From: Gaertneriomyces semiglobifer
Lineage: Eukaryota > Chytridiomycota > Chytridiomycetes > Spizellomycetales > Spizellomycetaceae
NCBI GenBank assembly: GCA_025558075.1
Contig: JAHLKF010000010.1
Span: 372,001-436,000 of the forward strand
Direction: 5' to 3'
Length of the DNA: 64,000 bases
A program made the position numbers and the translations under genes. The notes beneath the pieces are model-generated. The model was not told where the DNA came from and searched no databases. It saw only the letters and a program-made list of their open reading frames with translations. Shown piece by piece: positions 33,328-47,523 of the stretch. Position 1 is the first letter of the stretch. The number at the start of each line of letters is the position of its first letter.

Positions 33328-33706
33328 TTATTGCTCGAAGTCGATCTGCCGAGTCTCGGACATCTTCGGTGGGCTCTTCGCGTTCTGCGTTGCTGAAGGG
33401 AAGCGCATCTGGTAGCGTGTATGCCAGTCGAAATCCTTCTCCGCTAATGGTGCTAAAGTCGTGATCAGCAGATATAGTTCACGGGCGAGACGCGAGACAA
33501 TCTCGTGCACCTAAGCGATCGGGTTCACTAAAAGAAAATCAGCCGAGGGGTGCGACGGGACGTCCGTCAAGTACCACGGTAATGAAACTCTCGGATGTAT
33601 GTTTCCTCAGCTCCGGTTCTGACTTCATGTAATTTGAGCAGGCGAAACGAGGCAGCAGACGAGCGGATCGAGGTACATGTCCTTTAGCGCGTGGTGTGTC
33701 TATCAT
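33328..33706 (-). CDS. Small hypothetical protein, 104 aa
   Basis: Two exons, 33706-33575 and 33510-33328, joined over a 64-nt GTACTT...CTTAG intron, phase 0. The protein begins MIDTPRAKGHVPRSARLLPR and includes SEPELRKHTSESFITV followed by an amphipathic helix VHEIVSRLARELYLLITTLA, ending SETRQIDFEQ. There is no signal peptide or membrane span. The basic, Arg-rich start could be a mitochondrial presequence. I do not recognise the family. It lies directly downstream (same strand) of the patatin-like gene, with 177 bp between them. A single clean splice with preserved phase and sensible composition is the support; it could also be an unrecognised terminal part of another gene. Confidence 0.45.
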
Positions 33707-33883
33707 AAGTATTGATGCTGTGAATCAACCCATAGCTGTTTCAGCTTCCGACTTGGGAAAACGGAACTCAAGTTCAGCGGATTGGGAAATAGGCACGAAT
33801 GTTGATACAGTAGATATTGATAGGCGGCTGGCAACCCTCTATGACTATTTAGTTGCAGCCCAGACTGAATAGCAACAGTATCA

Positions 33884-36036
33884 TCAGGCAATTGACTTGG
33901 TCCTCGTCTTGATGTCGGCTTCAGTTTGAATATCTTCTGCGCTCCGTTGTAGAAGCTCGCGCAAAGAAAAGTATGCTACGATACGCTAGTTCAGCGGACG
34001 AAAACTCATACCCCATTTACAGCGTCGTACCTTCGTTCAATGTCATTTCGATGATGACACGATGTTTGATTAGAGACAGATATGGCCATGTTGAAGAATA
34101 ACCTTTGTGAATCCAGTAATTGATAGATGCATGTGTCGGGTTAGAAAACAACTAGATAAAACCGTCAGTCACCAGCCACAAAGCACTAAACATTGAAGGC
34201 GGACCTCGTAAAAATCCCTCGAATTCAATGCAGGCGCTACTGTTATATGCCCTTGCATCTTCGCCTCAAATAAAGTCTGCAACGCTTGCGGAATGAGGCC
34301 GAAGTGGCCGAGCTGATGAGTGTCGACTGTCAGCGACGTGAACGCTGGGACATACTACATAGCAATGCGCTTTTCACTATACCTGGTTCAAACGGTAACG
34401 GATTTCAGACGACAAGAACAATCTCACTTTATCGGTAAAGGAGTCACGCTGGCCTTGAGGTCCTTTTGGCAGAAATGGCGCAATGTAGGGATTCGCCTGA
34501 GAAAGGATAAAATGGTTGACATTGAACTGTTCGGCCAGCTTCACCTCCGGGGAGTCACTCTCGCAAGCCACGTCCGTCCATGTTGTTGCGCTAGGCACCC
34601 AATGGACAATGTTTCCGTATGAGTCTTTGGCAAGAAGTTCAACCGACTCATACAGTCCCATTGTCGCAGCCGAGGCACATGCCGCACTCCATACCAAAAC
34701 ATCTGGGGCAGTTAGGTAATTGAGCAGACGCGGGACTTCATACTTTCGTCTCGGAGCAACTGTAATGTTAAGTACTCGCTTTGTCTTGGCATAGGCCTCA
34801 GCAAAAGTGATATCACCGACATTACTTCTTACACAGTCCTCTAGCACTTTCACGTCCATGAGATAGCCGTGCTTCAAGAAGCGTGTAATCTTTCGCCGTA
34901 AATGCCCAGTCAATGTCTTGCGACTGAAGGCCCTAAGGTTGATCCCGCCTTTCTCAAAAATCCGCGGTAACTCGTCCTCTGTATGAACACACACCAAAGC
35001 AGCAATAAGTGCTCCCACTGATGTACCACTTATTATTCGAGGCAGAATGCGATGTTCATTGAGCGCTTTCACGACCCCCACTAAATTGAGGAACTGGTTA
35101 GGGAGGTGTGCCCCAGGTGTTGAAGAGGGAAGTACGCACAATGGTAGAGACCTAGAGAAGCATCCTCAGTAAAGTTGTCATTCCTAAGATACACTGCCGT
35201 TCCGGAGTTACTTACCAAATGTTGCTCCTCCTTGCAAGAGCAAAGCAGTATTGCCGAAGCTCTGGCGGGTATCATGAAAAAATTCGAGCTTTTGCGAATT
35301 ATCTAGAGAACGTGCGTTGCGGATGAACTCCAGTTTGCGGACAATTTCATTGATATAGTCTTCGATCAACAGCTTGGTGCTGCAGGCAACGCTTCGGTGA
35401 GGAGCGAATGCAGTTGAAGGAAGTGATCCTGCGTACCCGAGATATGACCTCGCAAACAGTCGTGGGTCACACATTCCGCCCAAATTCCGTAACAATCCTT
35501 TGGCCCAAGTTAGCAGAGCAATCATTCGTATCGCAATAGAACAGCGGGCCGTACCGGATCTCAGGAGATACATCAAAGATGAAATGTCACCCTCGCTGTT
35601 CTGTATCTCCCGTAATCTAGACTTATAGGCAATCAGTAATATCCATGAGAGCGCGAACCTCTACAATGTGCGGACCTATTCTCGATAAGCGCATAATCGT
35701 AGAAGCTACTCTTGGCAGTCGAACGCCAGACTGTGTTTCCGAGAACGCTGCCACACGAAATTCATGATGAGCGAGACTTGGAAATGGGTGAGTTCTATAA
35801 GCGTTCGTAAATCACGTACTCATCAAGCTGAGCAGCTAGGTGCTCCCACTCGTCATATGTCTTGGCCTGGACGAGTCTTCCTTGCAGCACATCTTCGGGT
35901 TTCGAGGTGACGAAAATCTCTGTAACCCGGCGGAGCAAACCATTGCAAGTAGAGCTCGCAAGGTAATAGCAATTGGAACTAGAGAAGAATAGTTCGGATT
36001 AGGTTTTGATTTAGTACGCAAGTCCGTCAAAGCCAA
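33884..36036 (-). CDS. Patatin-like triacylglycerol lipase (TGL3/4/5-SDP1 type)
   Basis: Multi-exon minus-strand gene. The start is not resolved and lies near 35900-36040. The DUF3336 region is read as TYDEWEHLAAQLDE, YKSRLREIQNSEGD, LLRNLGGMCDPRLF, then YLG/TKLLIEDYINEIVRKLE across an intron, and KLEFFHDTRQSFGNTALLL. The patatin core follows: the oxyanion loop GGATFGLYHLGVVKAL (rebuilt across two introns), the nucleophile elbow GTSVGAL, and LVWSAACASAA with the region of the catalytic Asp. After HFILSQANPYIAPFLP come SSEIRYRLNQ, HLGLIPQ-like HFGLIPQALQTLF, HITVAP, and FSNPTHASINYWIHKGYSST; the stop is at 33884. Family members hydrolyse triacylglycerol on lipid droplets, which would suit zoospores that live on stored lipid. 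Confidence 0.85.
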
Positions 36037-36636
36037 ACATACACGATGGTCTGAAGAGGTCCACTTCTTTTAGAGGTGAGGTCCATGTGCATAGATTACA
36101 TCCGGCTGACCAAAGATCACAGCAATAATCAAGATAACAACGATTCACGTCTTATGTCAATTACTTTGAGAAGTCCTAATGGTCTACGAGGAGTTAGGCA
36201 CGAGCTTTGTGGAAAGCGTGCTTTCGCAACTCAACACAACAGTGGAGACATGCACCCACTTCCGGAGAAAAAATATTCAGCGTTTGACCTCGATTACCAC
36301 CGCCTCAACGGCTTGTTGGGGATGTCTATAATGGGTGCGTTCGCTGAAGCTATGCACAAAGTAGCGTTAGATTTATGTGAGATCACGGGACGGGAGCGGC
36401 AGTGCAACTACGGTTGCCGTCCTAACGAAAGGAGCGTCAGTACCTTCTGGTTTCATCGTCCCATTCGTCTGGGACCACCCAAGATTCTTTTTTGCGTCCT
36501 ACAGGTTAGCGGATAGTAACCGACTAGCGTTTTGTTGCTTCTTGACGTGGCGCGACCAAGAACAACGTTCACAGTTTTCATACGTCGCATCAAGAATTGC
36601 GTCAATGAGCGATGACCAGTGGAAACACTCAAGGAA

Positions 36637-39600
36637 ATGTCAGATAAGGTGGTGCTTGACCCAAACTTTCTTGCTATAGGATCTTTGGAACTGGAGTGCG
36701 ACTCGGTTATTTTGCCACAACTGACGGGGCATGAAGCAGAACTAGCGGGCACGATCCAAGCGTCTGGGTGGAGATGGGTTATCGCCCCAAAGAAGCTACG
36801 TAAGGTATCGAAAGCGTCGTCACTTGTGGATGCGCTACTTTTCATTATCGCCTGTCAAGTTGCTGCCGCCCAGTTTCGCATCATTCGCATTGGTGACCCA
36901 GGAGACCAAGAGAGTACCGGGGGCACCCAGGCGTCAGCTCCTTGCTCATTCGATGAAACTTTACGAGTTTTTCTCCATGTCCGCTTATTCCTACTACCAG
37001 TAGATGCCGGCGCGCGGAAGCATCTGAGCTCCTTGTCCAATGGTGACCAGTGATTTTTTTTTTAACCATTGCTTCGCAACATTCATCTTCGTTTGCTTCA
37101 GCGAAGGGCAAGGCATATGCAAAAAGCCTGCAGTATGTGCTTTTAAATGTAGATTGCAACCGCGAAGCCTGGCATATTGGACCTATCGCCCAGAAGCAAG
37201 GCATGTTCGTTTCCGAACCCAGGACTGCAAACCTCAGCAAAGTATATGCTGATATGCCGTCTCCTCGGCCTTGGAAATTGCGATCAGAGATCGCAGATGC
37301 TGGTTCATTGTCATTGCTGCAAGAATGCACTATCAGGGATGCGCCTCGCGGTATGAGGACGACGCTTTATGCGTATCAAAAGAATTCGCTATGGAAGCTA
37401 GTACAACGGGAAACGTTTCCACAAAGAGTTTTGGATCCAGATATGTTTCAACGCCGGACACCGGACACGGATACGGAATATTATATTTGTTTGTCCACTT
37501 GGGAAATTCACCGATACCCTGTATTTTACGAAGAGACGCCTTCAGGTATCATCTGTGAGGGGATGGGAGTGGGAAAGACATGTATATGTCTTGCGTTAAT
37601 TCTGCATACCAAGCATCAGTCATCCAAGGCGCCTGTCGATTGCACTGGCGGAAATGCTAGGGTGGATTTGCATCCGGAACTCTTACGGTTGATGGGTGGT
37701 GAACCGGATGATCAGTTTCCGTCGCTGAAAAGCCTTTGTGCTAGGCAGGTGTTGCTTAGTCGAGTACCATTTCGCGGTGCGAGGGATCGCCTAGGCCCCT
37801 ACATGTACTCGTTGTTGAAAAAATCATCTCCGTACTATCTGAAGGAACCCAGACAACAATGGAGATACAGTTACCGATCGGAGAAGGCAGCCGATTCCAT
37901 AAAAATGCTCCTCTCATCTGCCACTTTAGTGGTGGTGCCGGATACCCTCGTCGTGCAGTGGCAAGTGGAGTTGAATAAGCACGTTGCAGATGGCGCACTT
38001 GAAGTACTGATCGTAGCGGATGCAAAGATGAATCTTCCTGATCCTGTCACGCTGTTGGAGTATGACATTGTGTTGATGTCGCATTCCCGGTTTGGGCTGG
38101 AAAATCAACCTTCAGAAAAGTGGGACATCAATGGAAACCTTGTAAAGTCTCCTCTTCTTATGATTCGATGGCTGCGATTGATATTTGACGAAGGCCATAA
38201 TATGGGCCAGCGTAAGCTAGCTAACAACCAGGTCGGCATGGCAGCGCGCTTAGAGTGCGACCGCGTTTGGATCTGCACAGGAACACCGATGCCTAACGCT
38301 TTGCGGGCAGTTGGGAACGAGGAGGAACGGTTTGACCTCGACAGGTTGGGCGGTCTTGTCACTGAGTGCTTACGCATTGAGCCCTTCGCGTCATCGCCGG
38401 GACTATTTACGAAAGTAATAACCAAGCCTTTCCTGCAGGGAGGATTCCGAGGATTTGAGAAACTACAATCGTTGATGCATCGAATAATGATACGCAATCG
38501 TCCCGCGGATGTCGCCCTCGATGTAGTCCTTCCACCTCTGCACCAGAGGATAGTTTGCCTGGACTTCAACCGCCACCAGAGGCTCGTGCACAATTGCCTG
38601 ATTGCGCTAATTGGCTCCAATGCGGTCTTATCTCAAAGGCAGCACCAGGATTACTTTTTCCACCCGAGCAACGCACAGGCATTACGCGCGGTGACTACCA
38701 ATTTGTTTAGTTCCTGCTTCTGGTTTGGCGGCCGAGTGTTACGGGACAATGTTGTGTCTGCGCTAAAGAACGTCGACGAGGGTTTAGAGAAGACAGTCGA
38801 ACGTGGATTCAGTGCTGCAGACACTGCGCAATTGCAGTCAATTCGTGAACACTTGGCGGAAGCTTTGAGTGATTCATTGTGGAATCGGATAGTTGATACA
38901 GATGACGTTGTGTATGAGGTATCAGGGTGGCCGAAAATGCTGAACGACATGGAGCCGGATGCCGCAATGTTGACTTTTGTGAATAAGTTGCTGCCGTCAA
39001 CATCTCTCGTCCACGCCAAGGATATCGAGGCTTTGCAGAAACACCAGTTGAAAAGCAGTGTAGACGGACAAGTCACCAAACTTGACACGTTCATTCTTTC
39101 TACGTCTAGCACCAAGCTCTCGTATATCGCGGATGAGCTGCTTAAGCATGCGTTTACCGAAAAAACCATTATATTTGGTCAATCTGATCGCGAGCTCTAT
39201 TATTGCCGAGAACTGTGTGGCGTACTAAGAATTCGATGTTTGTTGTTTCACAAAAGTATGAAGGTTAGCGAGCGAGCTCACAACATTACGACCTTCAATA
39301 CAAGTGAAAATGTATCAGTGTTGATTATGGACGTCCGCCTGGGTGCATGGGGGATAGACCTCTCCTCGGCATCCCGCGTGTACTTTTTAAGTCCCGTTTG
39401 GCATCAAGACGTTGAATCTCAAGCGATAAAGCGTGCACATCGTATTGGCAGCAAGAGGGCTGTATATGTTGAGACACTCGTCATCAATGGCACTGTAGAG
39501 GAGGACGTTATGTCACGACGTAAGGAGCTGGCGAATAAAGCTGGGCAGTCACGCCACGTCACCGACGACGGAAAAATGAGGAATATTCTCAGCAGAGGAA

Positions 39601-39794
39601 GCTTCATCCAACCGAGCGAATCTACGCAATGCTTCCATCTGATGAAAAGGCCTTGTCCTGTGATGCCCGCAAAACGCGGATATGCTCTCATTGATGTGCC
39701 GTCACTCACAATGCGAAGCAGCACGTGTGTCGGCCATAATGAGTTAGAGGCATTCAGCGAAATGCAACGAAAGAAGGTTCGTCAGGATGTGTAA
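36637..39794 (+). CDS. SNF2-family ATPase, divergent
   Basis: Two exons (36637-37042 and 37102-39794) over a 59-nt intron, about 1032 aa from the ATG at 36637. Open frames between 36085 and 36600 may hold further N-terminal exons that I could not join. Helicase motifs: YAYQKNSLWKLV near the start; Walker A as EGMGVGKTC instead of the usual DEMGLGKT; VVPDTLVVQW; motif II as FDEGH rather than DEAH; CTGTPMPN (motif III); and in lobe 2 EKTIIFGQS, DVRLGAWGIDLSSAS and SQAIKRAHRIGSKRAVYVET. There is no RING finger or chromodomain. A long helical segment separates the lobes, as in RAD5/IRC20-like proteins. It probably remodels chromatin or another DNA-protein complex. The closest subfamily is not clear. 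Confidence 0.82.
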
Positions 39795-39859
39795 CTGTAG
39801 GTAGTACCACTTTTGGAACGTCGCATTTTATTTTACATACATACATATGATATACTGTC

Positions 39860-41089
39860 TTAAGCCTCGAGGGTAAGAGCCAATCCAACCTTGTGTACGT
39901 TCTCGTGCAAGCGGGTGGTGTCAAAGAGACCACCAAGTGAGAGCTTGATGCCTTTGCGCAACAGTTGAGTGTAGCCGAGGCCGAGGAGACCGGCGTTGTC
40001 AATTTTTGCCTAACGTACAGTCTTAATACCGCATGTCGCGAGCGGCCAGTAATGACACAACAATTACCTTCAAGAACGCATCGTTGTCCAAGATGTACTT
40101 AGATCCAACCTCTACACGTACATTGTTGTCGGCAGATTTGATCCAGGTAGCGCGCGCACCAGCCTCAACATCCTTGTTGACCCGGTGGTAGTAAGATGCA
40201 GCAAACGTGCTCAGTGCGTTGGTGCTGTTTGTACGTGTATGTTAGGTCCACAACGGCGGTGCTTGGAAGCACTATTAATACCAGAACTTACGCGTGAAGA
40301 GCAACGGCGTACTCGCGGTTGAGGTAGCCGAAAGCAAGGTTGTACTTGGTGACACGGGCGTCAGAGACGTCGTACGCGGCCTCACCACCAGCAAGGAAAC
40401 CATTTTGACTGTGATATGGTAAAATAAGAGACTGGCCACCTCCTGCGATCGCCAGCAAACTTACCCGACAACAGCGTCACCGTGAAGAGTGGGGCCCTTG
40501 AAAAGATCCACAGAGGAGCGAGTGAAAATGTAATCTTGCTTGTACTCGACACCGGCCTTTGCGTTCTTAGTGCTGCGAGTATTGAATGAGGACGACAGAC
40601 AACAGTCGTGAAGCATTACAGACCGAGCTTACCCCTTGGCCGGTAGCAAAGAGGCGTTGAAGTCCAGCTTTAAGCCCTTAGCTAAAGTGTTGTCCAGCTC
40701 GAGCTGGGCACCGAGGACGTTGGAAGTAGTCCAAGATTCAGTGAAAGTAACACCTGATAACGCGCCAGCGGAGTTGTGAGATCACAGTTGCGCAAGTGTG
40801 CTACGCTGGACGCATACCACGCAGCTTGTCGGTGTACTTAGTCTTCAACTCGCTGGCAATAGCACCAGTTTTGTTATCCTTGGTACCGAGAACTGTGAAT
40901 TTCTGGATAATATAAGTGCACGTTGTGAGCATCGTTGAGCGCGGTAAAGATACTGATAAGCAAATCACATACGATGCCGTTAGAGGTCAAGGTGTTAACC
41001 TCGAGCTTGGCGGAGCCGATAGGAAAGTCCTTCTCGAGAAGATCCTTGGCGGTCTTGCCAATGTCAGAGAAAGCGGGAGGAATGGCCAT
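39860..41089 (-). CDS. POR1: Mitochondrial outer-membrane porin (VDAC)
   Basis: About seven exons, ATG at 41089. Exon 1 (41089-40973) encodes MAIPPAFSDIGKTAKDLLEK. Later exons give KFTVLGTKDNKTG, SELKTKYTDKLRGVTFTESW, LELDNTLAKGLKLDF, KAGVEYKQDYIFTRSSVDLF, GFLAGGEAAYDVSDARVTKY, LNREYAVALHATNALSTFAA, VEVGSKYILDNDAFLKAKID and the end RKGIKLSLGGLFDTTR, NVHKVGLALTLEA. This is the complete 19-strand beta-barrel of eukaryotic porin 3 with the N-terminal helix and the C-terminal eukaryotic porin signature. It forms the ATP/ADP- and metabolite-conducting channel of the mitochondrial outer membrane. Exon joins restore family continuity at each step. Last exons are 40224-40068 and 40009-39860. Confidence 0.95.
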
Positions 41090-41271
41090 CGTGGAAATGG
41101 GAATGTCAGTAGCTAAACGCGAGATGGGCAAAGGGTGTCAGTTGCCGCACAACATGATCGCTAGAGCTGAAAACCAGCCTTCTCACTTTATGAGACAAAG
41201 AGAGAACTGAGGAGAAATGCGCAAGTCGTTGTCGTTTTACGTCTTGAATACGGATGCAAGGTTGGTTGGCG

Positions 41272-41289
41272 ATGCGTGCGTGCGTGCGT
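41272..41289. repeat. TGCG tetranucleotide microsatellite
   Basis: Short run GTGCGTGCGTGCG in the VDAC upstream region, roughly 190 bp before its ATG. Four imperfect units; no functional claim. Confidence 0.6.
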
Positions 41290-41576
41290 TGATATGTTCG
41301 AGGCGAGGCCATGACCTCGTCACCAACGGCAACCGAAACGTCATGGGTTTGATTAGGTCACATGTTGCACGTGTGCAATGCACATGATTTATGGTGAGCA
41401 CGTGGACAGTGGGTCGCGACTCGCGGCTCGCGAGAAACTACTGTCGTCGTTCGGGTTTCGTAGCAATGAAAATGAGATAGAGATATCATCAAAGTAACAT
41501 ATACATGTAAAGAAACGGATCCAAGTGAGAATATGTAAAGCTGGTACGGGTATAGGGAATAGGTGCGCTTTGCATC

Positions 41577-42783
41577 TCAAACAATGTACGGCATATGTGT
41601 GGATGGTTCACGCACCGGCCCCTCATTGCCTAGATGCATGGCTCTCGCGAAAAACTGACTCAGGTCCCCGTCTGCAGCAGGCAATCGGTCTGTGTCCGAA
41701 TTACGTTCCGCGTCATATCTGGCGAAGGTCAACTAAAACATTAGCCGGGAAATTTTCTAGGCACTCAAACAATCACGTACACTTCAGAGCTTTTCACCTC
41801 TTCCATGCTTGGCGTATCCTTCAAAACACGAGCTTCTTCCTCATGAACGTTGGACATCTCCAACGGGTTACGCTGCGAACGGCCCCACGCATCAGTTTCC
41901 ATTTCTGTCAGCTCTCCACCACCAGACCTTCGAACTGATTTTAAGTATAGCCTCTCCGGTATAGTGAGCCTCCTTAAATGTCGTGTAAAATGGAATGAGT
42001 CGGGACGCTTGGGTGTAAATGGAACAATCGTCATCGAGTTGCTCGGCGACGAGACCGCAGGAGTCCGTCCAGGCGATGGTCTGAATCCATATGGAGAATG
42101 CCGGGCGGCTTTTCGCCGTAGTTCAAAGATAGGTATCCGACAATAGGCCTCCTCAGGTCCTGTTGGTGTTATAACACGGTTAGTTATGACACGAGACAAG
42201 CACTTGGATCATGCACACAAGTCGGTCACATACTCGACGGACTCCCGGAGTGCGGTCTTGTGAGTTCTTGATTGTCTGCAGAACGTGAACGAGTGTGGCG
42301 CGGCCGCGGGCGCAAAGGACGGGCGTCCAAGAATACGATTTCCCATGCCGTTGAGCGGCGAATAGGTGCATTCGGCGGCTCCCTTGTCCGTCTGCGCGTG
42401 ATCGGTGTCCACGGTGTCAAACTTGTACTACAATTTGACGGGCTCAAAGGCACTGTTATGTTTGTCGACGAACTCTCAGGCTGTGGAAACGACTGCTTCA
42501 ACTCCGCTATGGAACTGAATGGCTTGTCTGAAATACCCATCCTCTCCACCAGTGCTGGTAACTCTTCCAACTGGTTGTCATTCAATCCACCCCGTTGCGG
42601 CTCTTTGTTTGCAGCTTCCGTATCCGTCAACCTTGTGGTCTCATAACTGTGAAACTGACTTGCCACTGTCGAAGGCGGTAGGCCGTCGTCAAAAGTGAAA
42701 GGTTCAAAATCGCTCCGGTGATGGGTTATTGGGCGGAGAACGCATTCAGTGCTCTGCGACTTAATCCTGCTCCGATGTTCCAT
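41577..42783 (-). CDS. Unknown, largely disordered protein (362 aa)
   Basis: Three exons (42783-42234, 42159-41777, 41732-41577) with consistent phases; the introns end in ACAG and TTTAG. It begins MEHRSRIKSQSTECVLRPIT, contains many Ser-Pro and Thr-Pro sites and basic stretches (SPSNCSTSLTPWTPITRRR, RPRPRHTRSRSADNQELTR), a mid-protein PYGFRPSPGRTPAV, and an amphipathic block (FHFTRHLRRLTIPERLYLK). The end is MHLGNEGPVREPSTHMPYIV. The density of proline-directed phosphorylation sites suggests cell-cycle or signalling control. No domain was recognised. Head-to-head with the MYST acetyltransferase over 172 bp. Confidence 0.6.
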
Positions 42784-42955
42784 ATCCACCTTGTCTTGTA
42801 TTAATAGGTTGTTCCACTCTGGCCTAAAGCGTAGGCGTGAACGGTGTGGGAACGTATTTTAGATTTTCGCGACCTTGGACCCCGTGGTCCCAGAAAGAGG
42901 AGCTAGAATAGGAACGGGTTGAGACGAATGCTATTGAGATGGCGCTATCCAAGTG

Positions 42956-44499
<1,544 letters not shown>

Positions 44500-45142
44500 C
44501 CATGTTCTGTTACGTTATATGCCATCGGGGATTTACGATGGGTTTGCTATTGCGCTAGGTCGCGTCTGGGCGTTTGATGTAACGCTTTTCTTGTAAGGAG
44601 TAAGTGTGAACTCCTCGGTTTTCTCCTCGTCAATTTCATCGCGCGATCTCTCATGGGAAGTACCTTTGTCCAGCTCATTGGTATCCGCAGGTCATTGTCA
44701 TCACCGATACCGCACCTCCTAACCTCGTCAGTAACGCGACCACATTCACACCAGTACGTCGCGGTATGGGGCCTCTGGCGACCCACCTCCATCTGCTTCT
44801 GGCGATGATTTGTTTGGTCGCGGTTCTATAGTACTCTGTATGGTCGATCCTCCGCCCTTGTAACTTCGTATCGCTTCAATTTATGCAGACCGTCCCTCCT
44901 TACCACCGCTCTGGTTTGTACCGAATGCTTTCGCCGAAGTTGGCGGCGCACAACACTTGTAATGCTGGCGACGAATAGCACGAACGCATGGAAGACTTTG
45001 CAATGCGTTTCCAGCGGCAGATCAACAATATGTTAATTATGACCATATGTAGAAAGAGCGAAGATTGTCGCAGCAGAACCTGAAATTAATAATGGGTGAA
45101 CTACATGCCGAACCACGCCACCAACAAGCTCCTAGCCGACTT
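44500..45142. other. Intergenic region between convergent genes
   Basis: 643 bp between the 3' ends of the MYST gene and LRRC40. No coding frame, repeat or RNA was recognised. Confidence 0.5.
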
Positions 45143-47299
<2,157 letters not shown>

Positions 47300-47523
47300 G
47301 TTCGTCACTGCGACGAGTTGTCCAAGCCCTACGCGCAGAGTGTTCTAATGCAAAAAGCAGCTTTTCGCTTGCTGGAGCAAAAGGACAGCCGTTGACGCGG
47401 TATTAATTTGATATTGATAAGGACCCGGTGTTTGGCGTCTGGCATCAAAATTCACCTGGAAATGTCATTGTGTGAAAGATCAACATAACCTATAGATGAC
47501 ATACCCACACTCAAGGAAGGAAA

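Noticed and set aside
36085..36516. Separate 144-residue gene upstream of the SNF2 ATPase
   Set aside because: No recognisable domain; more likely leader or unresolved N-terminal exons of the ATPase, so not annotated as its own gene.
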